Part shown: positions 43,501-50,710 of the stretch, one piece after another
Position numbering within the stretch: the stretch's first letter is position 1
How the letters are laid out: each line of letters begins with the position of its first letter
NCBI GenBank assembly: GCA_964540895.1
Contig: CAZIOP010000001.1
Location: 558,001 to 622,000, forward strand
Direction of reading: 5' to 3'
Origin: Patescibacterium sp964540895
GTDB taxonomy: Bacteria; Patescibacteriota; Patescibacteriia; Patescibacteriales; Patescibacteriaceae
Length of the DNA stretch: 64,000 bases
Position numbers and translations under genes: made by a program
Notes under the pieces: generated by a model
The model's database searches: none
Seen by the model: the letters and a program-made list of their open reading frames with translations, nothing else
What the model was told of the DNA's origin: nothing

Positions 43501-44008
43501 GCGCAGTGCCAGTAACAAGAAAACTACTACTTCCGCCAATAGTACATGGTCCAGCCTGACATGTACCTCCACAACAAAATGGTGTACCGCCAGAACATGG
43601 AGGACTACAAACTCCCCCACCGCCTCCACCACCCGTAGCTCCTATTAACTGACTAAGAATGAAGCTCACAATGGCAAATGAAGCCACAATAATTACTAAA
43701 CCAATAGTAGCTGCTTTTAATATTCTTTTAGCTTTCTCAACTTTTTCTTCGTTACCGCGAGCAGTCATCCAAGTCCAACCGGCATACAGTAAAATACAAA
43801 CGGCGATAACACCCAAAAAGCCAAGTCCAGCTCGAATTAATTTAGCAGCTGTTAATCGTGGATCTTGATTCCCTAAACCAATAGTGGCAGCGAAGTTTAA
43901 ACCTAAGTCAGGTTGAGCATACACCACTTTGCCTAAACCTAACCATAAGCTCATGACTAGAGCAGTGATAGTAATACCTTTTATTAATAATTTACGGGGA
44001 AAATTCAT
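37541..44008 (-). CDS. Giant cysteine-rich surface protein with VirB2-like N-terminus
   Basis: A 2155-residue protein. After a signal-like helix comes a two-helix module (DPRLTAAKLIRAGLGFLGVI, then a second helix ending FILSQLIGATGG) resembling VirB2/TrbC pilins. A run of glycines leads into the exterior part: SbsA/Big_5-like Ig domain (about 160-275), Cys-rich modules (ETGIDCGGSCLACIG), IPT/TIG domains (VTIHGSGFGTTVGRVFFSD, YVTIRGSGFGNS), a long Cys-rich core of roughly 600 residues with many CC, CGxC and CxxC pairs, another Big_5 domain, and three C-terminal fibronectin III domains. Likely a disulfide-stabilised adhesin or surface filament (inference). Shadow frames over this gene are not genes. 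Confidence 0.88.
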   Translation of the reverse strand: MNFPRKLLIKGITITALVMSLWLGLGKVVYAQPDLGLNFAATIGLGNQDPRLTAAKLIRAGLGFLGVIAVCILLYAGWTWMTARGNEEKVEKAKRILKAATIGLVIIVASFAIVSFILSQLIGATGGGGGGGVCSPPCSGGTPFCCGGTCQAGPCTIGGSSSFLVTGTAPLNGSVNKPRNTVVRYKFNENVVGSTVDDTTFVVTEGGTSVAGVRTVVGKYIEFVPDTMCPPPNDTVHCFSANATISVTAKDTVIESTSGKKLVCTLSNPCTLDFETGNYVDTGNPQVNITTRQVCAAPSNPFDASAIDDYEVSSIDFFLEGGLIDSVLNTTGIPTPFNASTTWDGSSYTVGQNVQLKATAYDIALNNASAQKTVRISASHCCNAVMDGDETGIDCGGSCLACIGAACAADSQQPAVCSDSMCASNFCTATGSTTASCTAAGFGPSVSNCCLCQTKPQINVVSPQGGYCTTDLDKACTVATEVADCGGINRCDIPTPNGESGNFVTIHGSGFGTTVGRVFFSDATGNPTIPAVLANDPILGNAACSGNVWTNNQVIAVVPVGALDGPIKIEASGGSNDRTDDGQGPLINNFKKNTVGRPGICTINPVAGRISDVITYQGIKLTASEAYFGSLSAYVKALSSTFGGPKTGTATVPNLTAGPTTTYVLQSNVYSNFLDFTKNAEASTGPLISSIEPPLGPVGQYVTIRGSGFGNSKGASSVHFGDETGPEADYNFPDVCAQSVWTDTQIIVKVPAGIALGRYNITLDHELFSPVDSSPQQFEVVAGSPNPGLCRVEPSLGQPNSAVTLWGEYFKTFSPTTSIVKFYNNKDQRGAAITFWDIDTTASGIKPWKVVTTVHVNAISGPVQVIANGQGSNGVNFGVGSCVSDSDCGTFEVCCAAGLPEAGRCKATAAQCYGNVATSVYEWQFSTGYQSSSCNSGEVQCGTACCAIGHCEDPTISKCSFCDPGFNQCTDNSCCVNPCVDDGHGGTTCAASCSGYNNNQCIEGYFCPNSPGQCSPSAGTGLPIVTGRCGDVFCNSSPECAGNLCVYNATLNRCIKTPSAANACSANDLVDGNNDPILVNNNPIAGNCGVSNISLTIPHWEITLLSSCPDGWVRGAGNKCIDIGDINGPCSICGNNETCVANGVRGVCAVGSPICTNGSTCDLTTNQCKKIDTGTCDCCCRIDHAAQDCCAGLTCGGSCGSGDPNLGVCSGCVVGGVPDDSLCNCTGTTGKFCDASSDPRGICTDCASLTDPVACSSHSECCLDAKNGNKCTSLRPGQLPVPEIVGGATLQYCGYNNCTNILGSNSCDLTPVKNGIYNNISSCMAACVNAPIPCSTSPMCTDPSCPVGTTCNMTNCTCDAPVTPPGDPCRSANPPFACLLTGCAAGYNCIDRPGDTCRCCCKPPVGPTDPDSCKLINPSLSCLADQGNCTGGQRGQCCGCSKDSECGDIATTGCGTTGSRCCSSRPLVVDHLPVPDEINVCRNASIEAVFNTRMDSATFSAGDNVQVIGDYGTDPCPNGYPIVASVEPLNRLVKWLTPLRKIAVKIAPFLLTKSAFADMSHFCVVSGSPVGSEVSATSTKVSYRLTKPLEANHRYYVVLKGDPELASFLGTPKDYYNAHITSITNVGMIGMYAGSHIPTFFNHTEFKNAEVWPFETGNEICTLDSVSVTPSFHLFQTVGEKKLLDASARSRNGQTIQGIAGVYNWDWAWNSDDNQVATVTQQLIPQVAEAVAGNKKDGQTLGKATTTITADTVNNPTSVGRVVKGSSRLRLFLCENPWPIYLTIPGYVWPWKDDITGVEFYYCRDTNGVGTSDDLPALKEAPLTGTSRRNICMSGSNIGLTCTSDSDCGGAASSCWPEVLKEFFFFREPAPQDPVITGTVDAAGGKVTINAPVITGSTKYKVYYGLSSGQYNFNKEVTITGTARNVIVDIDGLANGLNYYFVMTALSNKNQESGFSNELKLKPTDITPPASPSIKGSGADTKITLFWDPVPEAVSYIAYMGVEPRSGMSYVYPISKTTRSIPGPNQPNVTFNGLDNTGTYYLAVKSVDQYGNLSPYSAEISVKPNTPYLVSARPEVGASTGVRLKWLPFVGAQQYTISYVSTTILRPVTIDVSNSTFDYLVTSLTPGTSYTFKIIAKRANGQNSDDSNTITAIAP
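43613..43640 (-). repeat. Polyglycine linker codons in 37541-44008
   Basis: A run of glycine codons directly after the second helix of the VirB2-like module; the matching run in the paralogue is at 46262-46310. Confidence 0.75.
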
Positions 44009-44014
44009 ACAATA

Positions 44015-46726
44015 TTACAAACAATTACCTTGAGCATTTAAAGTCGCAGTTGGTACTAAATTTCCACTTGTGTCTCGACAACATGAAGGCATAGCGGCAT
44101 TAGCCACACAGCTGAGATCCTTTGATGGTTTATAACAATTCTGATATATATCTTTTACACCTGAGCCAACTTGAGATCGGTAGGCCGTTGAATCTTTGAA
44201 AATTCCATGACCTATAATGGCTTTTGTTTTATCAGCTTGTCCATCTAACGGTGGCGTATCAATATCATCTTTACTAACCCAGTAACCAACAGCATCACTC
44301 GCCATACTCCACAAGTTAATTAAGTGATGAGTTACAGTTGATAGACCATTATCAATGGTAACTGTACCAGATCCTAAACTTGAAGACATCATTAGTTTAG
44401 AAAAAAGAACTTCAATAGCAGTTGCTAAACCAACATTTGAAGCATTATTGGAAACAGTGGTACTTACCATTTCTGGAGGAGTTAAATCAAGTCGATCACT
44501 AACCCAGAATGACCACTGATAATTATCACCCTTACCACCATTAACAACAGCTGTATCATTTTCATTCCAAATACTATTTTGACCCTGAGCATCATCATCT
44601 CGGTTACCATCAAGTGAGTTAGTAGCGGCATCAACTACACCATTAATACTGGCTGCTACTGGATAATTTTTGTTTTGAATGCCATCTCGACACACATGAG
44701 TTGTGGTATCACAGGTATTGTATGGTGAAACTGTACAATCATTGTTAGTCGCACAGGTTGCCAAAGCAGCGGCTTTTACCTCAACTCGAAGATGACTATT
44801 ACTTGGTAAGCAGTAAATACTTTCACCACAACCATTAACACCACACTTAATATCAGACACAAACTCAGTTGTCTTATATTGATTTGATACAACAAATTTT
44901 CCAGCCAACTGGTCTCCTTGGCAACTTCCGCCTGAACACTTATATGATTTACATTGATCATCAGTAGTACAAGGTGAGGTGCCAGGTAAAGAAGATCCAT
45001 CAGCATTAACTATTTGCACTTTGTCAGCGACATCTATACTATCACCGCTAATAGTCAAAGGGTTAATTGATTCATTAAAGTTAAGTTGTATAATTGCATT
45101 CTTTGGTTGATCCGCTCGGTCACGAACTGTATAAGTAGTAGTTATGTCAGTTCCTCCATGAAAGGCAGCTAGAACTAAATTACCGACACTAGTACTTGAA
45201 AGTTGTAGTCGATTCCCAGCTGTGCCGGCAATTTTAGCTGTTAAAGTTACTGTTGTTGCAGCTACTGTCGCCGTAACTTCAGGGTGAATGAGGTTAACTG
45301 AGTCAGCAATAGAGAGCGCTGTAGCTGGGAATGTTGTTTCAACTTTTATTTGATTATTATTAGGTGTACCAGTCACAAATGTATATATTTTGCTACCAAT
45401 GGTTAACGTATCAGCTGATTGTACTGGTGCTACAGTAAGACGCCAAGCATGGCCAGCAACAAAACCAGGGTCTAGGTTAATTGTTAAGCCACAAGGAGCA
45501 AGTGTAAATTGATTACTAATAATGTTTAAGTCGGCAGGAAGTAACCCAGATTGAGAGTACACTACATGAGCTTTTAAACCGCTACTACTAATAATGGCAA
45601 TATCAACTGTTCCAGCTGCACATACATTAGTCCCGCTGACCTGAGCATTAACTGTAGTGATTGAAGGTGGTGCTGTTCGAACTATTGAAGCACTGGCTGC
45701 TCTGTATACAGCAGGTTGGCCACTTACAGAAATATTACCTGTAGCTGCGGTCGCTGCTAGAGTAGTTGAAACAGTATCTGGATCATCATCAGGTTGAGGA
45801 AAAATTCCACCATGATCATACTGTAAAATCTGTGGTGGCGTTAAATCAAGTTCGTTATTAACTTCAAATGTCCAGGTAAACCCACCTGTAATTGAAAAGG
45901 CATTAGAGCCATCAGCTTTCTTAATATCAGTAGTAAGGTTAACTGAGTAATCAATATTCTGATTTTGTCCTCCAAGATAGGCTGGAGCAGCAGGTTGGAA
46001 AATAAACGTCATGTTGTCAGTTGATGTAACATCAACATCAGTCACCAAAGGAATAGTCGTATCTTGTGTTCTAAAAATACGGACACTTGTATATGAGGAA
46101 GTCTTTATTTTCGTACCAGGTGCACAAAAACCTCCAGCAGTATTTTCACAAATAGTGGCAGGATCCATTGGTTCTCTAAAAGTGACAATGATACTCGTAT
46201 TTCGAGCAACATCTTTTTGAAATGGTGCAGGGTATACACTCTTAACAACTCCATTACCAAGACCACTGACACCGCCTCCACCTCCTCCACCTCCACCGCC
46301 GCTACCACTACCACCAGTAGCTCCCATTAGCTGTTGGAGTATGAAAGAAACAATTCCAAATGAAGCCATGATAATAATCAAACCAATAGCAGCATTTTTT
46401 AAAATACCTTTTGCCTTACTAATTTTTTCTTCACTACCACCAGAAGTCATCCAAATAAAGCCAGCATAGAGAATTAGGCAAAGAGCTATGAGTCCCAAAA
46501 AGCCTAAAGCTGCTCGAATCATTTTAGCAGCAGTAATTCGAGGATCGTTATTACCTAAACCTAATAAATTTTGAAAAGCACTCTGACTTAAATTACCTCC
46601 CCATAACACATTAGGGTCAGCCGTATTAGTTTGAGCACTAACAGTTCGTACTATATTAAAAGCAAAACCAGCTATCATGAGGAAAATGATAGCGGCTAAG
46701 AGCCAACGTTTTTTTGCTATTAACAT
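44015..46726 (-). CDS. Large surface protein paralogous to 37541-44008
   Basis: A 903-residue protein with the same N-terminal plan: signal helix, NDPRITAAKMIRAALGFLGL two-helix VirB2-like module, and a Gly/Ser linker containing a run of ten or so glycines. Outside lie Ig-like Big_5/SbsA domains (SVYPAPFQKDVARNTSIIVTF; TVSNNASNVGLATAIEVLF), a beta-rich middle, and a Cys-containing part ending MPSCCRDTSGNLVPTA. It has fewer cysteines than its neighbour. The two genes are 6 nt apart and clearly a duplicated pair at the N-terminus. It starts 76 nt from the divergent rsh gene. Confidence 0.85.
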   Translation of the reverse strand: MLIAKKRWLLAAIIFLMIAGFAFNIVRTVSAQTNTADPNVLWGGNLSQSAFQNLLGLGNNDPRITAAKMIRAALGFLGLIALCLILYAGFIWMTSGGSEEKISKAKGILKNAAIGLIIIMASFGIVSFILQQLMGATGGSGSGGGGGGGGGGVSGLGNGVVKSVYPAPFQKDVARNTSIIVTFREPMDPATICENTAGGFCAPGTKIKTSSYTSVRIFRTQDTTIPLVTDVDVTSTDNMTFIFQPAAPAYLGGQNQNIDYSVNLTTDIKKADGSNAFSITGGFTWTFEVNNELDLTPPQILQYDHGGIFPQPDDDPDTVSTTLAATAATGNISVSGQPAVYRAASASIVRTAPPSITTVNAQVSGTNVCAAGTVDIAIISSSGLKAHVVYSQSGLLPADLNIISNQFTLAPCGLTINLDPGFVAGHAWRLTVAPVQSADTLTIGSKIYTFVTGTPNNNQIKVETTFPATALSIADSVNLIHPEVTATVAATTVTLTAKIAGTAGNRLQLSSTSVGNLVLAAFHGGTDITTTYTVRDRADQPKNAIIQLNFNESINPLTISGDSIDVADKVQIVNADGSSLPGTSPCTTDDQCKSYKCSGGSCQGDQLAGKFVVSNQYKTTEFVSDIKCGVNGCGESIYCLPSNSHLRVEVKAAALATCATNNDCTVSPYNTCDTTTHVCRDGIQNKNYPVAASINGVVDAATNSLDGNRDDDAQGQNSIWNENDTAVVNGGKGDNYQWSFWVSDRLDLTPPEMVSTTVSNNASNVGLATAIEVLFSKLMMSSSLGSGTVTIDNGLSTVTHHLINLWSMASDAVGYWVSKDDIDTPPLDGQADKTKAIIGHGIFKDSTAYRSQVGSGVKDIYQNCYKPSKDLSCVANAAMPSCCRDTSGNLVPTATLNAQGNCL

Positions 46727-46737
46727 GATGAGTAATT

Positions 46738-46766
46738 TTGACTTGCCAAAATCTTACTTTTATAAT
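46738..46766 (+). promoter_or_regulatory. rsh promoter
   Basis: TTGACT at 46738-46743, 17-nt spacer, TATAAT at 46761-46766; the ATG is 35 nt further. Confidence 0.7.
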
Positions 46767-46801
46767 CATAATACCATATTGACTACCCCCTAGGCAATAA
46801 A

Positions 46802-48268
46802 ATGACCATTGAACAAATCATCGCTCAAGTAGAGAATAGCCACCCTGGTGCTGATACCGAACCAATCCGTCGGGCCTTTGTCTTTGCCGAAACTGCCCAT
46901 GGTGACCAAAAGCGAAAATCTGGTGAACCATACATTCAGCATCCCCTGCACACGGCCTTTATCCTTTCTCAGATTAGAGCTGATATCCCAACCATCATTG
47001 CTGGTATTCTTCATGATGTACCAGAAGATACGACCGCAACACTTGATGATATAAAAAAAGAATTCGGGGAAGAAGTTGCTCATTTGGTCGAAGGGATCAC
47101 AAAGCTAAGTAAAATCAAATACCGAGGTATTGCTCGTTATCGCGAAAGTCTTCGTAAGATGTTTTTGGCTATGGCTGAAGATCTACGCATTATTCTAATT
47201 AAATTCACTGATCGTTTACATAATCTACGAACACTCGATGCCTTGCCTGAAGAAAAACAAAAACGTATTGCCCAGGAAACCCTAGAAATTTACGCCCCAA
47301 TTGCAGGACTACTTGGTATCTGGAGTATGAAATGGCAAATGGAAGATATTTGTTTTAAATATCTCTATCCAGAAGAATATAAGAAGCTTGAATATACCTA
47401 TGAAATTGAAAAAAAGACTGAATTAAATCAATATATTGAAAAGGTAAAACGCATCGTAGCTGAAAAATTAGATAAGGAACATATCTCTCATGAAATTAGT
47501 GGTCGTTTCAAGCACTTATATAGTATCTGGCAAAAAATGCAAGCGAAAGATCGAGCCTTTAACGAAATTTATGATGTTTTTGCTCTCCGAATTATTGTTC
47601 CCACCGTTGCTGACTGTTACAAAGCACTAGGTATTGTTCATGCAACGTGGCGACCAAGTTATAATCGTTTTAAAGATTATATTGCTGTACCAAAACCAAA
47701 TGGCTATCGCAGTATTCATACCACTGTTTTTGGTCCAGGTAGCCAACCAACCGAATTTCAAATTAGAACTGCTGAAATGCAAGAAGAGTCTTTATATGGA
47801 ATTTCTGCTCACTGGTATTACAAACAACTACGAGGTGATGAAAAAGAAAAAATGCCTAAATGGGTACAAGAAATATTAGAAATCCAACGTAAAGCTTCTT
47901 CGAGCCGTGCCTTTATCAATGAAGTAAAACTTCATGTTTTTCAAGACAGAATTTTTGTCTTTACTCCTCGCGGTGATGTTCATGATTTACCAAGTGGTGC
48001 TACACCAGTTGATTTTGCGTATGCCGTACACAGCGATATAGGTAATAAATGTGTTTCAGCAAAAATTAATCATTTAATGGGAGCCTTAGATCAAAAATTA
48101 AAAAATGGTGATATGGTAGAAATTATTATTGATCCAAACCGAGCAGGACCAAACTATGACTGGTTAAGTTTTGTTAAAACCAGACGTGCTCAAGAAAAAA
48201 TCAAACAATATGCCAAACGTTATCGTCTTGGTTCGCTCAAACGATTTATTCCAGGTTTTAAGAAATAA
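46802..48268 (+). CDS. rsh: RelA/SpoT-family (p)ppGpp synthetase/hydrolase
   Basis: A 488-residue stringent-response enzyme. The hydrolase domain has GILHDVPEDTTAT with His71-Asp72. The synthetase domain carries FKDYIAVPKPNGYRSIHTT and Glu in EFQIRTAEM. A TGS domain follows (IFVFTPRGDVHDLPSGATPVDFAY). The C-terminal zinc-finger and ACT domains of long Rsh enzymes are absent; the protein ends soon after TGS with a basic tail. Both catalytic sites look intact, so it may be bifunctional with simplified regulation. Promoter at 46738, terminator at 48278. Confidence 0.95.
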   Translation: MTIEQIIAQVENSHPGADTEPIRRAFVFAETAHGDQKRKSGEPYIQHPLHTAFILSQIRADIPTIIAGILHDVPEDTTATLDDIKKEFGEEVAHLVEGITKLSKIKYRGIARYRESLRKMFLAMAEDLRIILIKFTDRLHNLRTLDALPEEKQKRIAQETLEIYAPIAGLLGIWSMKWQMEDICFKYLYPEEYKKLEYTYEIEKKTELNQYIEKVKRIVAEKLDKEHISHEISGRFKHLYSIWQKMQAKDRAFNEIYDVFALRIIVPTVADCYKALGIVHATWRPSYNRFKDYIAVPKPNGYRSIHTTVFGPGSQPTEFQIRTAEMQEESLYGISAHWYYKQLRGDEKEKMPKWVQEILEIQRKASSSRAFINEVKLHVFQDRIFVFTPRGDVHDLPSGATPVDFAYAVHSDIGNKCVSAKINHLMGALDQKLKNGDMVEIIIDPNRAGPNYDWLSFVKTRRAQEKIKQYAKRYRLGSLKRFIPGFKK

Positions 48269-48277
48269 TATTTAATT

Positions 48278-48303
48278 AAAAAACTCCCTTTCAGGAGTTT
48301 TTT
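48278..48303. terminator. Bidirectional terminator between rsh and rpsU
   Basis: AAAAAACTCC - CTTTCA-type loop - GGAGTTTTTT; works for both convergent genes. Confidence 0.9.
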
Positions 48304-48318
48304 AAAAAGTAATAGTAA

Positions 48319-48555
48319 TTACCAACGACCCATCATATCATCTTTTAACTTACCAGTTCGGCGTTGATATTCTTTTTTATCACGGAGCTCTAAACCAATC
48401 AAAGCGCTTTTCTTCTTTTGATGCTCGTTTTGATCTTTACGGTGGTAACGGTTTTTTCGAGCCTGCAATAAACGGCCGCTTTGCTGTAATCGCTTGTTAA
48501 AGCGACGTAAAAAGCTTTCGAATGTTTCACCTTTTTTTCGTTTAAATTCTACCAT
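48319..48555 (-). CDS. rpsU: 30S ribosomal protein bS21
   Basis: A 78-residue protein from the ATG at 48555: MVEFKRKKGETFESFLRRFNKRLQQSGRL is the bS21 signature, followed by a basic tail RKNRYHRKDQNEHQKKK. bS21 helps mRNA and start-site selection on the small subunit. The tail is longer than in many bacteria, as in other Patescibacteria. The frame could extend to 48603, but that part is the hairpin-containing leader. It has its own strong promoter and terminator. Confidence 0.93.
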   Translation of the reverse strand: MVEFKRKKGETFESFLRRFNKRLQQSGRLLQARKNRYHRKDQNEHQKKKSALIGLELRDKKEYQRRTGKLKDDMMGRW

Positions 48556-48583
48556 ACGGGCACCTGCCTTTCTAGAAATGTTG

Positions 48584-48601
48584 GCCTTGACGTAGCAAGG
48601 C
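48584..48601 (-). promoter_or_regulatory. Hairpin in the rpsU leader
   Basis: GCCTTG - 6 nt - CAAGGC, starting about 10 nt from the predicted transcription start and 28 nt before the ATG. It might be a regulatory or stabilising hairpin. Confidence 0.4.
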
Positions 48602-48619
48602 AATAATATCGACTCTGGG

Positions 48620-48648
48620 AGTATAGCCAGATTTTATAGCTCGGTCAA
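48620..48648 (-). promoter_or_regulatory. rpsU promoter
   Basis: On the minus strand TTGACC (48643-48648), 17-nt spacer, TATACT (48620-48625). Leader about 58 nt. Confidence 0.75.
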
Positions 48649-48684
48649 GATCAAGGCCTAATTTCCTTTATTTTATATAACAAA

Positions 48685-48712
48685 AACACATTTTGAGTGA
48701 TCAAAACGTGTT
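48685..48712 (-). terminator. Terminator of the hisS-like gene
   Basis: Minus-strand hairpin AACACGTTTTGA - TCAC - TCAAAATGTGTT followed by TTTG. It separates the hisS/lepB transcript from rpsU. Confidence 0.8.
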
Positions 48713-48736
48713 TATAGTAGTTTATTCAAATATATC

Positions 48737-50068
48737 CTATTTTAACCTCTTCTCTAGCTCATGAATAATCTTCTTGCTGTCCACTACTTCTTGGGCGCCT
48801 GATTCCATATCTCTAATAATAATAGTCCCATCCATTAATTCTTTCTGACCCAATACTAGGGTAAAACGAACATTGAGCTTTTGAGCTTCTTCTAATTGAC
48901 GCTTTAAGCCATTATGTAAGAAACCCTGACTAATTCTAAAACCTGCTTTACGTAATTCTTCAAACAATATCATGGCCTTCTGTCTAGATGTATCACCTAA
49001 TTGTGCCAAATATATCTCACTACTAGTTTGGTCTTCTAAAGATACATTTAACCCACGTACACGGTTCACTGTTCGATCTAAACCAACTGAGAGACCAACA
49101 GCTGGTAATACTTTACCATATAAACGCTCAAATAGTTGACCATATCGCCCACCAGTCGCCAAAGTTAACTGTTTTCTACCTTCTTCACCTGGCATAACAA
49201 ATTCAAAAACTGTACGGTTGTAAAAATCAAAATGGCCAAACAATTTTGGATTTAAATTATAGTTTAACCCTAAGACATCAAGATATTCTACAACTGTAAA
49301 GAAATCATTCTTAGCTTCTTCAGATAAGAAATCAATAATTTGTGGAGCTTCCTCATTTATTTCAATTAATCTCTCATCATCTGACACAACAGCACTCAAA
49401 GGATTTTTTAAGATATATTTCTTAAGTTCAATTGGTAACTTCATTTTCTTAGTACGATCGCGATAGTATTCAAGTAACTTAGTAGTATACTGAGCCTGAC
49501 ATTCAGCATCACCAACGCTATTTATTTCTACTTGTGTTTCTAATTGAAGTTCTTTAAAGAAATTACAGCCAATTTGAATTAATTGCACATCAGCAATTGG
49601 TCCAACTTCCCCAATAACATCCAAATTCCATTGTGTATGTTGGCGATAATAATTATTCTGTAATTTACCAAAACGAAATACGGGACCTAATTGGCACGTT
49701 TTTAACATTAATTTTGTTTCATCAATTAAGGTATGTTCAATTACAGCTCTGACCAATGAAGATTTGGCTTGAGGACGAAGTGCTACTCGTTCAGCTCCCT
49801 TATCAACAAAACTATACACTTCCTTAAGAAGCATTTCGCTATTCTTACCATGAGTTTTTTCAAATAAACCAAGAGCTTCTAATAGTGGGGTCTCGATTCG
49901 TTCAAAATCATATACTCTAGAGAGCTGTAAAGCTTTATCAATAACAAGACGCCAATAACGCCATTCATCTGATAAGACATCTTTCATTCCTTTTAGCCGT
50001 GCTGGAGGATCAGACTTTTTAGGGACACGAGGCACTGAAACTGGTGGTTTTTTTTGCAATGGTTTCAT
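48737..50068 (-). CDS. Divergent histidyl-tRNA synthetase-like protein
   Basis: A 443-residue class II protein with the full HisRS layout, including a C-terminal anticodon-binding domain (SEIYLAQLGDTSRQKAMILFEELRKAG in two halves). The start RLKGMKDVLSDEWRYW and NEEAPQIIDFL agree with HisRS. However, several normally fixed active-site residues differ: RPE reads RPQ (100), FRYERPQ reads FRFGKLQ (Gly134), RGLDYY reads GHFDFY (catalytic Arg to Gly278), GGRYD reads GGRYG (310) and GLER reads GLDR (331). Either the enzyme works with a remodelled pocket or it is a HisRS paralogue with another role. It has no HisZ-type truncation. Follows lepB by 8 nt. Confidence 0.85.
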   Translation of the reverse strand: MKPLQKKPPVSVPRVPKKSDPPARLKGMKDVLSDEWRYWRLVIDKALQLSRVYDFERIETPLLEALGLFEKTHGKNSEMLLKEVYSFVDKGAERVALRPQAKSSLVRAVIEHTLIDETKLMLKTCQLGPVFRFGKLQNNYYRQHTQWNLDVIGEVGPIADVQLIQIGCNFFKELQLETQVEINSVGDAECQAQYTTKLLEYYRDRTKKMKLPIELKKYILKNPLSAVVSDDERLIEINEEAPQIIDFLSEEAKNDFFTVVEYLDVLGLNYNLNPKLFGHFDFYNRTVFEFVMPGEEGRKQLTLATGGRYGQLFERLYGKVLPAVGLSVGLDRTVNRVRGLNVSLEDQTSSEIYLAQLGDTSRQKAMILFEELRKAGFRISQGFLHNGLKRQLEEAQKLNVRFTLVLGQKELMDGTIIIRDMESGAQEVVDSKKIIHELEKRLK

Positions 50069-50076
50069 ACAATTTA

Positions 50077-50631
50077 TTATTTGTAGATAGGAGTAGTAAT
50101 ACTACCAAACCGTTTAAGAGGAAGCCCTCTAAAAAATACTCGACCGATAATAAAGTTTCTATTAACTGCACCAAAACTACGGGAGTCTTTTGAGCCATTA
50201 CGATTATCGCCTAATACAAAATATTCATTATCACTTAATGTTACCGTATCGTTAAACTGAGCAATAGTGTCAGTGTGCGGAGCTAAGTATGATTCGTCTA
50301 ATTCCATGATATCGCTATCATCTTTAGAAATATACACTCCACCGTTTTTAAAGGTAATTGTTTCACCTGGTAATCCAATAACTCGCTTAATAAAATATTC
50401 CTGAGGATCATCAGGATATCTAAAAACAATAACATCACCACGATTTGGCTCTCGTAAACGATAACTAATTTCATCAACTAATAAATAGTCCTTTTCGTGA
50501 AAATTTGGCTCCATTGAAGCACCTCGTACATAAAACGGTTGGATAACCAAATAACGTACTGGAATGATAATTGCTAAACAAATCAAAATTGTCTTGGATA
50601 TTTCCCAAACTGATGCAAAAAATCCCTTCAT
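50077..50631 (-). CDS. lepB: Signal peptidase I
   Basis: A 184-residue membrane serine protease that removes signal peptides. One N-terminal helix (TILICLAIIIPVRYLVI). Box B GASMEPNFHEKDYLLV holds the catalytic Ser, box D GDVIVFRYPDDPQEYFIKRVIGLPGE the catalytic Lys, and box E GDNRNGSKDSRSFGAV follows. All are intact. It is transcribed from its own promoter and runs into the hisS-like gene. Confidence 0.97.
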   Translation of the reverse strand: MKGFFASVWEISKTILICLAIIIPVRYLVIQPFYVRGASMEPNFHEKDYLLVDEISYRLREPNRGDVIVFRYPDDPQEYFIKRVIGLPGETITFKNGGVYISKDDSDIMELDESYLAPHTDTIAQFNDTVTLSDNEYFVLGDNRNGSKDSRSFGAVNRNFIIGRVFFRGLPLKRFGSITTPIYK

Positions 50632-50677
50632 ATATGCGTATAGGCTAATAAAAGAGGTGGCCCTCCTGTATGCGAGG

Positions 50678-50706
50678 ATTATACTCTAAGTTAGGGTATC
50701 TAGCAA
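50678..50706 (-). promoter_or_regulatory. lepB promoter
   Basis: On the minus strand TTGCTA (50701-50706), 17-nt spacer, TATAAT (50678-50683). It begins directly after the ppsA stop region. The leader contains a small GAGG/CCTC hairpin. Confidence 0.7.
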
Positions 50707-50710
50707 CCCA

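Noticed and set aside
48737..50068. HisZ (ATP phosphoribosyltransferase regulatory subunit)
   Set aside because: HisZ lacks the anticodon-binding domain, which is clearly present here, and no histidine biosynthesis gene is nearby.
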